Shown piece after piece: positions 15,618 to 23,508 of a DNA stretch of 64,000 bases. The notes beneath the pieces were generated by a model. That model made no database searches. It was not told the origin of the DNA and worked only from the letters and a program-made list of their open reading frames with translations. The stretch spans positions 88,804-152,803 of the forward strand of contig CAYLMA010000003.1 of the NCBI GenBank assembly GCA_964384915.1, in the 5' to 3' direction. The DNA comes from Sulfurimicrobium sp964384915 (GTDB taxonomy: Bacteria > Pseudomonadota > Gammaproteobacteria > Burkholderiales > Sulfuricellaceae). The position numbers and the translations under genes were made by a program. Each line of letters opens with the position of its first letter. Within the stretch, counting starts at the first letter, position 1.

Positions 15618-16355
15618 ATGAAGAACTATCAGCCAGCTCAAAATCTGCTCCAGGATCGCGTGATCCTGGTGACTGGTGCAGGCCAGAGCATCGGCCGTAC
15701 TGCGGCACTGGCCTTTGCTTCCCACGGCGCGACGGTGATCCTGCATGGGCGCAAGGTGGAGAAGCTCGAGGCGGTCTATGACGAAATCGAGGCTGCCGGC
15801 TTGCCCCAGGCGGCAATTTTTCCGCTCGACCTGTTCAGTGCCGGGGACAAGGATTACGAAGCGCTGGCGACCGGAATCCGGCGCCAGTTTTCCCGTCTTG
15901 ACGGCATTCTGCACAATGCTTCCCACCTCGACAGCTTGCGCAGCCTGGAGGAACATACCCTCGAACAGTGGCAGGTTTCGCTGCGCGTGAACCTCATGGC
16001 GCCTTTTGCCCTGACCCGCGCGTGCCTGCCTTTGCTGAAAGAGTCGCCGGATGCCTCAATCATCATGACTTCGGAAACCCATGGACATGTGCCGGCGGCG
16101 TACTGGGGCAGCTTTGCTGTTTCCAAGGCCGCCGGGGAGGTGCTGGTGAAGATGTGGGCGCAGGAGTTGGAGTTGCACCCCAATCTGCGCATCAACGGCA
16201 TTGTTCCCGGCCCGGTGCAGTCGGCTCAGCGCGTCAGGACGCATCCCGGCGAGGTTCTGGAATCAATGCCCTTGCCGGAAACCCTGATGCCGAACTATTT
16301 GTATCTGATGGGAAGCGACAGCCGCGGCGTGAGCGGCCGGATTGTCGAGTGTTAG
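15618..16355 (+). CDS. Short-chain dehydrogenase/reductase, YciK-like
   Basis: This is a 245-residue Rossmann-fold oxidoreductase. The nucleotide-binding motif is TGAGQSIG (Thr19 to Gly26), followed by HNAS at about residue 97, the active-site Ser152 in MTSETHG and Lys170. The length and the C-terminal LMGSDSRG motif fit the YciK group of uncharacterised SDRs. The usual catalytic Tyr of the YxxxK motif is Phe166 here (FAVSK), so classical proton transfer through that Tyr is not possible. Whether Tyr162, four residues earlier, substitutes is unknown. The gene ends 4 bp into the convergent FHA gene. Substrate unknown. Confidence 0.85.
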   Translation: MKNYQPAQNLLQDRVILVTGAGQSIGRTAALAFASHGATVILHGRKVEKLEAVYDEIEAAGLPQAAIFPLDLFSAGDKDYEALATGIRRQFSRLDGILHNASHLDSLRSLEEHTLEQWQVSLRVNLMAPFALTRACLPLLKESPDASIIMTSETHGHVPAAYWGSFAVSKAAGEVLVKMWAQELELHPNLRINGIVPGPVQSAQRVRTHPGEVLESMPLPETLMPNYLYLMGSDSRGVSGRIVEC

Positions 16356-17059
16356 GCCTGTTTTTTCAGGAAAAAACGTAGTATTTCTCCGCCCACTTCG
16401 ATTTGATCTCCGTCCTGCAGCGGTTGCGCTTCTTCGCTGATTGCCTGGCCATTGACCAGCGGCTGCTTTTTGCCTTCCACCCGTGTGATGGAATAGCCGT
16501 GCGGACGGCGGTTGATGACGGCCACCTGGATGCCAGCCTTTCCAAAGGTCGCAAGCGGGCGGTTTAATTCCAGGGTCTGACCTGCATGTGGCCCTTCCAG
16601 GCCCTGGATGCCCCCGAGGGGGAAAATGTCGTTGGCCGCACGTGCCACCGAAACCGTAGCGCCTGCTTGGGCACTTGTTTGTGCCGAGGTTTCCGATCCT
16701 CCCTCGCCGCGTCCCAAATTCATTACCGGCATCATCATGATGGTGCGGTCAGAGTCCACGCCGGGTTTGGCCTTCTGGTTGATATATCTGAGTTGATAGC
16801 GGCCAATATCGATCACGTCGTTGTTCTGCAGAATGTGCTTCTTGATCTTGATTCCGTTCACCAGCGTGCCGTTAGTGCTGCCCAGGTCTTCCAGTATCTG
16901 GTCATTGCCCACGGTGACAATGACGGCGTGTTCCTTGCTGACCGATGAATCGTCGATGTGCAACTCGTTATTCGGCTTGCGGCCAATGCCAAAGCGCTCC
17001 TTTTCGAGGAAATGATATCCGAGTACATTGCCATCCAGGCTCAAAACCAGTTTTGCCAT
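16352..17059 (-). CDS. FHA-domain protein (copy 1)
   Basis: This 235-residue cytoplasmic protein has a well-conserved N-terminal FHA domain (residues of about 20-95) with the phosphothreonine-binding residues in FGIGRKPNNELHID, SVSKEHA and STNGTLVNG. After a Pro-poor linker, the C-terminal half looks like a second, degenerate FHA fold. FHA domains bind phosphothreonine on partner proteins. It follows the PP2C gene on the same strand with a 12-bp gap, so they form an operon. The divergent kinase at 18200 is its likely source of phosphorylated partners. It is a clear paralogue of the FHA protein at 20624. Confidence 0.92.
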   Translation of the reverse strand: MAKLVLSLDGNVLGYHFLEKERFGIGRKPNNELHIDDSSVSKEHAVIVTVGNDQILEDLGSTNGTLVNGIKIKKHILQNNDVIDIGRYQLRYINQKAKPGVDSDRTIMMMPVMNLGRGEGGSETSAQTSAQAGATVSVARAANDIFPLGGIQGLEGPHAGQTLELNRPLATFGKAGIQVAVINRRPHGYSITRVEGKKQPLVNGQAISEEAQPLQDGDQIEVGGEILRFFLKKQA

Positions 17060-17071
17060 CGTTTTCTCCTG

Positions 17072-17884
17072 TTATTTCAGCCAGCCGAAGAGCCGCCCAA
17101 GCAGCCCACTGGATTGTTCTACAGCGGGGAAGGGGGCTAGTACCTTGATCAGAATCGCAGAAATGTTGTCGTGCCCGCCATTGTCATTGGCCATCATCAC
17201 CAGTTGTCGCGCCGTGAGAGGCAGATTGGCCTGCAGGGCATTCAGGGCGAGCTCGATGTTGGCGTCGTCGACCATGTCGTTCAGTCCGTCCGAGCATAGC
17301 AGGTAGATATCGCCCGGCTCGACTGCCTGATTTTGCACCTCGCACTGGCTTTGGGCTTCAACCCCCAGCGCGCGGGTCACCAGGTTGCGGTTATGGGAAA
17401 TTTTGGCATCGTCGTTGGAAATCAGGCCGAGCGCCACCTGCTCGTGAAGAATGGAATGGTCCTGTGTCAGCACCTTGAGCTTGCCTTGGCGCAGACGGTA
17501 GAGGCGCGAATCGCCGATATGGGCAAAATGCAGTCGATTGTCATGAAAAACCGCCACGACCAGCGTGGTGCCCATGCCATGGTGCTGGGGGCTGGCCTGA
17601 GCAGCCTGATATATTGCCCGATTGGCCCTGCTGGCCGAAGATTCAAGAATATCCGTTATGCTGCTTGCGGTCGGGATGGCTTCGCTTAGCTGGCGCTTGA
17701 GTTCTGACACCATGATCGTGGCGGCCATGCCGCTGGCCACGTCTCCAGCCTTGTACCCCCCCATGCCATCGGCCACCATGGCCAGTCCCAGGTCAGGTTC
17801 GGTAGCAATGGTATCTTCGTTGAATGAGCGGACAATACCTGGATCGGTAATGGTGGTGATTTCCAGCGCGCTGCGTACTGACAT
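17072..17884 (-). CDS. PP2C-family Ser/Thr protein phosphatase (copy 1)
   Basis: I place the start at the ATG whose product begins MSVRSALEIT (about 270 residues), because this matches the usual PP2C start and has AAGGGG upstream. The longer in-frame extension to 18097 crosses a probable control region. Metal-binding motifs are intact: ADGMGGY, GDSRLY, CSDGLND and DNIS near the C-terminus. It is an Stp1/PppA-type enzyme that removes phosphate from Ser/Thr residues and should oppose the kinase encoded divergently at 18200. It is followed by its FHA partner. Confidence 0.92.
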   Translation of the reverse strand: MSVRSALEITTITDPGIVRSFNEDTIATEPDLGLAMVADGMGGYKAGDVASGMAATIMVSELKRQLSEAIPTASSITDILESSASRANRAIYQAAQASPQHHGMGTTLVVAVFHDNRLHFAHIGDSRLYRLRQGKLKVLTQDHSILHEQVALGLISNDDAKISHNRNLVTRALGVEAQSQCEVQNQAVEPGDIYLLCSDGLNDMVDDANIELALNALQANLPLTARQLVMMANDNGGHDNISAILIKVLAPFPAVEQSSGLLGRLFGWLK

Positions 17885-18054
17885 TTTTTGTTTATTCCCC
17901 TTATCGGCGGTTGCCTGTTGTTGTTTTTTGCACGCTGCATTCTCGCATTCCATTCGACTAGGATGCAAGGAAGGATTGATATCAGCAATGATAAATTGAT
18001 CGGGCGGCCCTTCGTTCACGCGAGATCCCTGATGGATGGTTCCTGGTGATTTTG

Positions 18055-18127
18055 ACCGCTTTGCCGTTGCCCATGGATGAGCATGGATTCTACGCAAGGC
18101 CAGATCGATACTGCCTGTCTCGCGCCC
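18055..18127 (+). repeat. Dispersed intergenic repeat, copy B
   Basis: This is the partner of copy A at 15437-15503. Both copies lie upstream of + strand genes, 73-115 bp before the start codons. The central CCATGG...CATGG pair and the CTGTCTCGC end are shared. The spacing between the CGCAAG and CTGTCTCGC blocks differs by several bases. Confidence 0.55.
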
Positions 18128-18185
18128 AATGGGTATTCCGGTTTAAAAATTAGCCTAAATCTCCTCCCAAATCTCATCAACACCT

Positions 18186-18191
18186 TATAAT
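18186..18191 (+). promoter_or_regulatory. Candidate -10 element for a leaderless kinase mRNA
   Basis: A perfect TATAAT ends only 8 bases before the ATG at 18200. A transcript from this box would start at or within a base or two of the start codon. No Shine-Dalgarno sequence is visible ahead of that ATG, which fits a leaderless message. No clear -35 is seen. Confidence 0.4.
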
Positions 18192-18199
18192 CCCGTTCC

Positions 18200-19573
18200 A
18201 TGATCAAGCAGAAAATAGATCGTTACGAAATCATCTCGGAAATCGGGCAGGGCGCGATGGGCGTGGTGTATCGCGCTTTGGATCCCCTGCTGGAACGGAC
18301 GGTGGCTATCAAGACCATCAGTCTTGACTTGTCCAAGGATGAGTTCGAAGAGTTCGAGCAGCGCTTCTATCGTGAGGCGAAATTGGCAGGGCGTCTCAAT
18401 CACCCCAATATTGTCACGATTCATGATGTGGGCAATACCGACAATATCGCCTACATGGCGATGGAGTTTCTGGAAGGCGTGGAATTGCGCGACATCATGG
18501 ATGCCGGCACGCAACTAGATCTCGACAGGATTGTCGAAATCGTGAGTCAGGTGGCCGATGGCTTGGCATTCGCCCACGAGCATGGCGTGGTTCATCGCGA
18601 CATCAAGCCCTCCAATATCATGATCCTGAAAAATGGCGTGGCAAAAATCACCGATTTCGGCATCGCTCTGATTCCCTCGTCTTCGCGCACCATGTCGGGC
18701 ATGGTGCTGGGTTCCCCAAAATACATGTCGCCGGAGCAGGTGGTCGGACAGGACGTGGACCGGCGCTCCGATATTTTTTCGCTAGGGGTGATGCTGTATG
18801 AAATGCTGACCGGAAAACCGCCGTTTAGCGGTGACAATATCAGCGCCATCATGTATCGCATTCTCAATGAAATGCCTATGGCTCCGGTAACGGTAAAGCC
18901 GGATCTGCCCGAAATCTTCAATTACATTGTATCCAAGGCATTGGCCAAGCATCCGGACGACCGTTATCAGAGCGCTGGCGAGATGGCGGAAGATTTGCGC
19001 AGATACCGATCATTGCAGGCGCCGTTGAATTTCTGTGCCGGATCGGATGGCAAGCCCCGCACCCTGGAGCGCCGCAGTAAACCGCGCCCGATAGAAGACC
19101 AGACGATGTTGATGCCCTTGCGCGCGGAACTTGGCACAAAGTTACAGCCCTCATGGTGGAAGCGCCCTGCGTTTCTGGGTGTTGGGGTGATTTTTCTGGT
19201 GCTGGCGGCTTTTCTCCTGAGCCGTGATGAACCGGCTATGCAGAATGAAGCGCAAAGCCCGGTTGCCCAGGATGCAAAGCTTGAGGTTCCGGTTGCCCAG
19301 GACGCGAAGCTTGAGGTTAAGGCTGTCGAGCCTGATCCGCCCTTGCCGCCGGTAATCCCTGCTCCTCAGGGAACGCTTTCTTTGGCGGTGACTCCCTGGG
19401 GCGAGATATTCGTGGATGGCAAGCGCGAAGGCGTTTCTCCGCCTCTGAAGGAATTGAAACTATCCGTTGGCAAGCACAGAATCGAGATCAGGAACCCAGG
19501 GTTTTCGAGCTATTTTCAAACACTGGATATCCAGCCGGAAACAACCCTGAAAATCAAATACAAATTCAAGTAA
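18200..19573 (+). CDS. Transmembrane Ser/Thr protein kinase with C-terminal PEGA domain
   Basis: This is a 457-residue Hanks-type kinase. The glycine loop is IGQGAMGVVY (from residue 15), with Lys38 in VAIK, the catalytic Asp134 in HRDIKPSN and the metal-binding Asp152 in DFG. All catalytic residues are present. A transmembrane helix spans about residues 322-340. The part beyond it contains a duplicated 10-residue segment and a C-terminal PEGA domain (from about 388), a beta module found outside the membrane in surface proteins. It resembles PpkA/PknB kinases. PP2C and FHA genes on both sides supply the phosphatase and the phospho-reader. No ribosome-binding site is seen. Confidence 0.93.
   Translation: MIKQKIDRYEIISEIGQGAMGVVYRALDPLLERTVAIKTISLDLSKDEFEEFEQRFYREAKLAGRLNHPNIVTIHDVGNTDNIAYMAMEFLEGVELRDIMDAGTQLDLDRIVEIVSQVADGLAFAHEHGVVHRDIKPSNIMILKNGVAKITDFGIALIPSSSRTMSGMVLGSPKYMSPEQVVGQDVDRRSDIFSLGVMLYEMLTGKPPFSGDNISAIMYRILNEMPMAPVTVKPDLPEIFNYIVSKALAKHPDDRYQSAGEMAEDLRRYRSLQAPLNFCAGSDGKPRTLERRSKPRPIEDQTMLMPLRAELGTKLQPSWWKRPAFLGVGVIFLVLAAFLLSRDEPAMQNEAQSPVAQDAKLEVPVAQDAKLEVKAVEPDPPLPPVIPAPQGTLSLAVTPWGEIFVDGKREGVSPPLKELKLSVGKHRIEIRNPGFSSYFQTLDIQPETTLKIKYKFK
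19259..19318 (+). repeat. 30-bp tandem duplication inside the kinase gene
   Basis: Two direct 30-bp copies (19259-19288 and 19289-19318) differ at a few positions and encode the repeated PVAQDAKLEV just after the transmembrane helix. The duplication is in frame and lengthens the linker to the PEGA domain. Confidence 0.85.
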
Positions 19574-19577
19574 TGTC

Positions 19578-20063
19578 ATGCCGAAATCCAATCTGACTCT
19601 TTTATCCTTGCTGCTGGTGCTATTGACCAGTGCGTGCAGCAATGCCGGTTTCAATAAACTTAACACCAAACTGGATGAAGTGCTGACCCAGAAAAAGCCT
19701 GAGGAAGCCGTTGAAGCGCCGCCCCCGCCTGCACCACCGGCTGTTCGCAAGGCCGGGCAGGACTTGAATTCGGGTATCCGCAGCTATGAAGACGGCAACT
19801 ACAATGCCGCAGCCGGTTACTTCCAGAATGCCCTGGGGGAAGGGCAGCTGACGCTTGGCGAGCAGGTGACGGCGCACAAGTTTCTCGCCTTCATTTACTG
19901 CGTTTCGGGTGAGAAACTGGCGTGTCGCGGGGAGTTCAAGAAAGTCCTGACACTCAACCCAAAATTCGAGTTGAGCGCCGGCGAGGCCGGCCACCCTATG
20001 TGGGGGCCGGTATTCCGTGAGGTGCAGGCAGCGGCAACGGGCAGGAAAATCCGCAAGAAATAG
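19578..20063 (+). CDS. TssQ-like lipoprotein with TPR-like repeat
   Basis: This 161-residue lipoprotein has a signal peptide ending LLTSAC (Cys20). A Pro-rich linker follows, then a helical pair of TPR type (GIRSYEDGNYNAAAGYFQNAL) and a C-terminal GHPMWGPVFREV. This arrangement matches the small TssQ-family lipoproteins associated with betaproteobacterial type VI secretion, as far as I can tell from memory of the family. It starts 4 bp after the kinase stop, so the two are co-transcribed. No core type VI genes are in the window. It may be a periplasmic partner of the kinase PEGA domain. Confidence 0.65.
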   Translation: MPKSNLTLLSLLLVLLTSACSNAGFNKLNTKLDEVLTQKKPEEAVEAPPPPAPPAVRKAGQDLNSGIRSYEDGNYNAAAGYFQNALGEGQLTLGEQVTAHKFLAFIYCVSGEKLACRGEFKKVLTLNPKFELSAGEAGHPMWGPVFREVQAAATGRKIRKK

Positions 20064-20075
20064 CCTGGCGGGTTC

Positions 20076-20552
20076 TTAAACTTTTCCCCGGAAGTGCTGG
20101 TGGCAGGATTTGCAGCTTTCCTCGACGCGGTTGAGCGCGGGTTTGATCTGCGCCATATTGCCGTTTTTTGCCGCTTCGACAAGTTGATCTGTAGATTCTT
20201 TCAGTTTTTGCTGGGCCTGGATGAAGTCGGCCGGCTTTTGCCATACTTCGGGTTTGGCTCGTGTTGGCGGGTAATTGCTATCCGGAGTGAAATGCACCCA
20301 AGGCTCTGTCGCCAGTTGTTTTAGTTCCATGGCGCCGGCGAGAAATTTCTGGCGATCATAATCTTCTCGTTCGCGCACCACCATGCCCATCGGCTCCAGC
20401 GTGCGGAGCATCTGTTTGAAAACCGCTTTGCGCTTGGCGACGGGTTGATCCGGATGGGTGTCCTGGGGTTCATTGCTACAGGCGGTAAGTGTCAAGGTCG
20501 CCACAATGGCGGATAACAATAAAATTCTGGGCATAGGTTGAGTCTTTTCCAT
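20076..20552 (-). CDS. c'-type (class II) cytochrome, lipoprotein or periplasmic
   Basis: This is a 158-residue protein with an N-terminal hydrophobic segment ending LTLTACSN, probably a lipobox, and a single haem site CKSCH very near the C-terminus. A C-terminal CXXCH after a four-helix-type body is the mark of the cytochrome c' class. The start could be Met1 or Met7 of the frame. It ends 12 bp from the convergent TssQ-like gene. Role unknown; these proteins bind NO or act in electron transfer. Confidence 0.82.
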   Translation of the reverse strand: MEKTQPMPRILLLSAIVATLTLTACSNEPQDTHPDQPVAKRKAVFKQMLRTLEPMGMVVREREDYDRQKFLAGAMELKQLATEPWVHFTPDSNYPPTRAKPEVWQKPADFIQAQQKLKESTDQLVEAAKNGNMAQIKPALNRVEESCKSCHQHFRGKV

Positions 20553-20623
20553 TCAGATGTTCAGGGTGGTTGGTTCCATGCATGGCAGTAAAGTTCCCTT
20601 GCCTGTGTGGCAAGGTCAAATTC

Positions 20624-21367
20624 TTATTTCATGGAAAACTCCAGTTCGGTACCTGCAATGCTGATGACGTCGCGGGGCTGGAGTTTACATGGAAGGGTTT
20701 TGATTTCGCTGCCGTTGATCAGGGGCAGATCTGTGCCTTCAATAAGCCCGAGATAATACTGGTCGTCACGCAAGGTGATGGCAGCGACCTGGATGCCAGG
20801 TTTGCCCAGTGTGGTGACGGGTTTGGATAACTCCAGCGTCTGGCCGGCACCTGGGCCGGAGGAGATTCGGAGCACGCCGAGCGTACCGCTACCCGTTTGG
20901 GTGTCTTCACTGCTCTCGAGTGCGCCACTCTGGGTGACTGCGCCAAGATCGGCAGGTGAGTTGAGCCTGGTCAGCTCCGGCATTCTGGTGGCCTCATCCA
21001 GCGAGGAGGCGTGATGAGGGCGCGCCATCTCCGTTCTTGGGATTGCGGCAATGGTTTTCCCCGGAGCGCTGCGTTCCAGCACTTCGCTGATGAAAGTGAA
21101 GGTGTAGCGGGAGATACTGATTTCATCGCCATCCTGCAGCACACATCTGTGGACGCTGTTCTGGTTGACCCGGGTGCCGTTGGTGCTCTCCAGATCTTCC
21201 AGGAAGGAGTCGCTGCCCAAGGTGATGATGACAGCATGGTTTCCGCTTACCGCAGAATCGTCAAGATGGATGTCGCACTGCGCCTTGCGCCCGATCATGA
21301 CGCGTTCGCGGTCAAGAGCGAACTCTTTGATGGAACCGTTTTCATCCTTTAAAACCAGTTTGGACAT
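20624..21367 (-). CDS. FHA-domain protein (copy 2)
   Basis: This 247-residue protein is a paralogue of the FHA protein at 16352. The N-terminal FHA domain keeps VMIGRKAQCDIHLD, SAVSGNHA and STNGTRVN. The C-terminal half again looks like a degenerate FHA fold sharing QTLEL..P..T.GK.GIQVA with copy 1. It lies 8 bp after a PP2C gene, giving the same PP2C-FHA order as the other pair. Confidence 0.92.
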   Translation of the reverse strand: MSKLVLKDENGSIKEFALDRERVMIGRKAQCDIHLDDSAVSGNHAVIITLGSDSFLEDLESTNGTRVNQNSVHRCVLQDGDEISISRYTFTFISEVLERSAPGKTIAAIPRTEMARPHHASSLDEATRMPELTRLNSPADLGAVTQSGALESSEDTQTGSGTLGVLRISSGPGAGQTLELSKPVTTLGKPGIQVAAITLRDDQYYLGLIEGTDLPLINGSEIKTLPCKLQPRDVISIAGTELEFSMK

Positions 21368-21375
21368 ATTTCTTC

Positions 21376-22146
21376 CTAGCCAACGCGCGCCACAATGGCC
21401 GAGATATTGTCATAACCGCCATTCTCGTTCGCCTGCCGAACCAGTTGCCGAACCAGTTGCTGCGGATCCTCCTGGCAGGCGCTCATAATTGCGAGCATCT
21501 CATCGTATGTGAGCATATCGTAACATCCGTCTGAACAGAGGAGAAAAACATCCCCGGACTTGATGCTGACTTCACGCATGTCTACCTCAACCACGGAATC
21601 CACGCCCAGGGCGCGTGTCAGCACCCCCCGGTAAGAGTCAAATGCGGCATCTGCAGCCGTGATTTCTCCATTCTCGATGCGCTCCTGGACCATGGTGTGA
21701 TCCACCGTGAGTTGGTTCAGGGCGCGATTACGCCACAGATAGATGCGCGAATCGCCAATATGAGCCAGCGTGACCCGGTCACTATGAAAATAGGCAGCCA
21801 GGAAAGTGGTACCCATGCCTTCGTAGCGGGTCTGTTTGAGCGCGGTATCGTGGACGATCAAATTTGCTTCGCTGACGGCTGCATAGAGCCTCAATACGCC
21901 ATCGCTGATTTTTTGGGCCCATTCGGCTTCGCGCCAGTGCGGCGCCAGCGGTTTGCTGAAGGACTCAAGCACTGTTTTGATTGCCAGGTTGCTGGCGATT
22001 TCGCCGCCTTCATACCCACCCATGCCGTCGGCCAGCAAAGCCAGCCCGAAGTTGGCATCCCAGGCGATGGCATCTTCATTGCCCGGCCTGACGCGGCCAG
22101 TGTCGCTGGCGCCGGCAAATTCCCAGGTGAATGCCTTGTCGCTCAT
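21376..22146 (-). CDS. PP2C-family Ser/Thr protein phosphatase (copy 2)
   Basis: The start is the ATG at 22146 (product begins MSDKAFTWEFAG, 256 residues). The longer frame reads back into radA and is a shadow there. PP2C motifs are intact: ADGMGGY, GDSRIY, CSDGCYD and GGYDNIS. It begins 4 bp after the radA stop and precedes the second FHA gene by 8 bp, so it seems to ride on the dnaB-alr-radA transcript. It is paralogous to the phosphatase at 17072. Confidence 0.92.
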   Translation of the reverse strand: MSDKAFTWEFAGASDTGRVRPGNEDAIAWDANFGLALLADGMGGYEGGEIASNLAIKTVLESFSKPLAPHWREAEWAQKISDGVLRLYAAVSEANLIVHDTALKQTRYEGMGTTFLAAYFHSDRVTLAHIGDSRIYLWRNRALNQLTVDHTMVQERIENGEITAADAAFDSYRGVLTRALGVDSVVEVDMREVSIKSGDVFLLCSDGCYDMLTYDEMLAIMSACQEDPQQLVRQLVRQANENGGYDNISAIVARVG

Positions 22147-22150
22147 AAGT

Positions 22151-23506
22151 TTAGTTCCTGAAGTGGTCGACAGCCTGTTGCAGCCGTTCCACTGCGGTAA
22201 TCTCCATGCCGGCGATTGCCTGCTTGGGTTTGTTTCCCTTGGGGACGACTGCGTGAGTGAAACCCAGTTTGGCGGCTTCCTTGAGCCGCTCCTGCCCGCG
22301 CTGCACCGGGCGGATTTCGCCGGCCAGGCCGATTTCGCCGAACACCACCAGCTTGCCCGGCAGCGGCCGGTTCCTGAGCGAAGATACAATCGCCAGCAGC
22401 ACCGCCAGATCCGCCGCCGGCTCGGTGATCTTGACGCCGCCCACGGCGTTGACGAACACATCCTGGTCGAAACAGGCTATTCCCGCATGGCGGTGCAGCA
22501 CGGCGAGCAGCATGGCGAGGCGGTTCTGCTCCAGGCCCACCGAGAGGCGGCGCGGGTTGGGCGCATGGGCCTCGTCCACCAGGGCCTGGATCTCCACCAG
22601 CAGGGGCCGGGTGCCTTCCTGGGTGACCATGACGCAGGAGCCGGCGACATCCTGCCCGTGGTGGGAGAGGAACAGCGCCGAGGGATTGCTGACCTCGCGC
22701 AGGCCTTTTTCGGTCATGGCAAAGACGCCCAGTTCGTTGACCGCGCCGAAGCGGTTCTTGAAGGCGCGCACCAGGCGGAAGCTGGAGTTGCTGTCGCCCT
22801 CGAAATAGAGCACGGTATCGACGATGTGCTCCAGCACACGGGGGCCCGCCAGCGCGCCTTCCTTGGTGACGTGGCCGACCAGGATCACGGCCGTGCCCGA
22901 CTGCTTGGCGAAGCGCGTGAGCTGGGCCGCGCATTCGCGCACCTGGGCCACGCTGCCTGGGGCGGATTGCAGCGCCTCGGAATACACAGTCTGGATCGAG
23001 TCGATCACGGCCACTTCGGGCTTATGCGCCGCCAGGGTAGCAAGGATTTTCTCCAGGCTGATTTCAGCCAGCAACTGGACGGATTTTGCCTCCAGCGCGA
23101 GGCGCTTGGCGCGCGATGCGATCTGCTGCGCGGATTCCTCGCCGCTGACGTAGAGCACAGGATGCTTCGAACTCAGATGACAGAGGGCCTGCAGCAACAG
23201 GGTCGATTTGCCGATGCCGGGGTCGCCGCCGATCAGGACGACGGCGCCCTGCACCAGGCCGCCGCCCAGCACCCGGTCGAATTCCGCGATGCCGGTCGGT
23301 TCGCGCGGGACTTCCTGGGCCTCGACCTCACCCAGACTCTGCACCTTGCTGGTCACGGCAAGGGCGTTGTAGCGGTTGCCCGCAGCGCTCTCGGCGACGG
23401 TCTCAACCAGCGTGTTCCATGCCGTGCAGTGCGGGCACTGCCCCTGCCACTTGGGCGACTGTCCGCCGCATTCGGTGCAGGTATAGATGGACTTGGCTTT
23501 GGCCAT
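22151..23506 (-). CDS. radA: DNA repair protein RadA
   Basis: From ATG 23506 the product is 451 residues, the family length. An N-terminal zinc finger has Cys10, Cys13, Cys24 and Cys27. The RecA-like ATPase core carries Walker A GGDPGIGKST, then the RadA-specific KNRFG motif and a Lon-protease-like C-terminal domain. RadA helps branch migration and processing of recombination intermediates. The gene sits between alr and the second PP2C gene in a same-strand run with gaps of 2-4 bp. Confidence 0.96.
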   Translation of the reverse strand: MAKAKSIYTCTECGGQSPKWQGQCPHCTAWNTLVETVAESAAGNRYNALAVTSKVQSLGEVEAQEVPREPTGIAEFDRVLGGGLVQGAVVLIGGDPGIGKSTLLLQALCHLSSKHPVLYVSGEESAQQIASRAKRLALEAKSVQLLAEISLEKILATLAAHKPEVAVIDSIQTVYSEALQSAPGSVAQVRECAAQLTRFAKQSGTAVILVGHVTKEGALAGPRVLEHIVDTVLYFEGDSNSSFRLVRAFKNRFGAVNELGVFAMTEKGLREVSNPSALFLSHHGQDVAGSCVMVTQEGTRPLLVEIQALVDEAHAPNPRRLSVGLEQNRLAMLLAVLHRHAGIACFDQDVFVNAVGGVKITEPAADLAVLLAIVSSLRNRPLPGKLVVFGEIGLAGEIRPVQRGQERLKEAAKLGFTHAVVPKGNKPKQAIAGMEITAVERLQQAVDHFRN

Positions 23507-23508
23507 AG

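Larger units (their letters stand above)
17885..18199. other. Divergent control region between PP2C and kinase genes
   Basis: These 315 bp separate the PP2C-FHA operon from the kinase gene. They contain copy B of the dispersed repeat (18055-18127) and a TATAAT box at 18186-18191. An in-frame extension of the PP2C ORF runs through part of it to 18097, but that extension has no conserved phosphatase sequence. Confidence 0.55.

Noticed and set aside
16352..22146. Type VI secretion locus
   Set aside because: Only regulatory-type genes and a TssQ-like lipoprotein are present; no tss sheath, tube, ATPase or membrane complex genes are visible.
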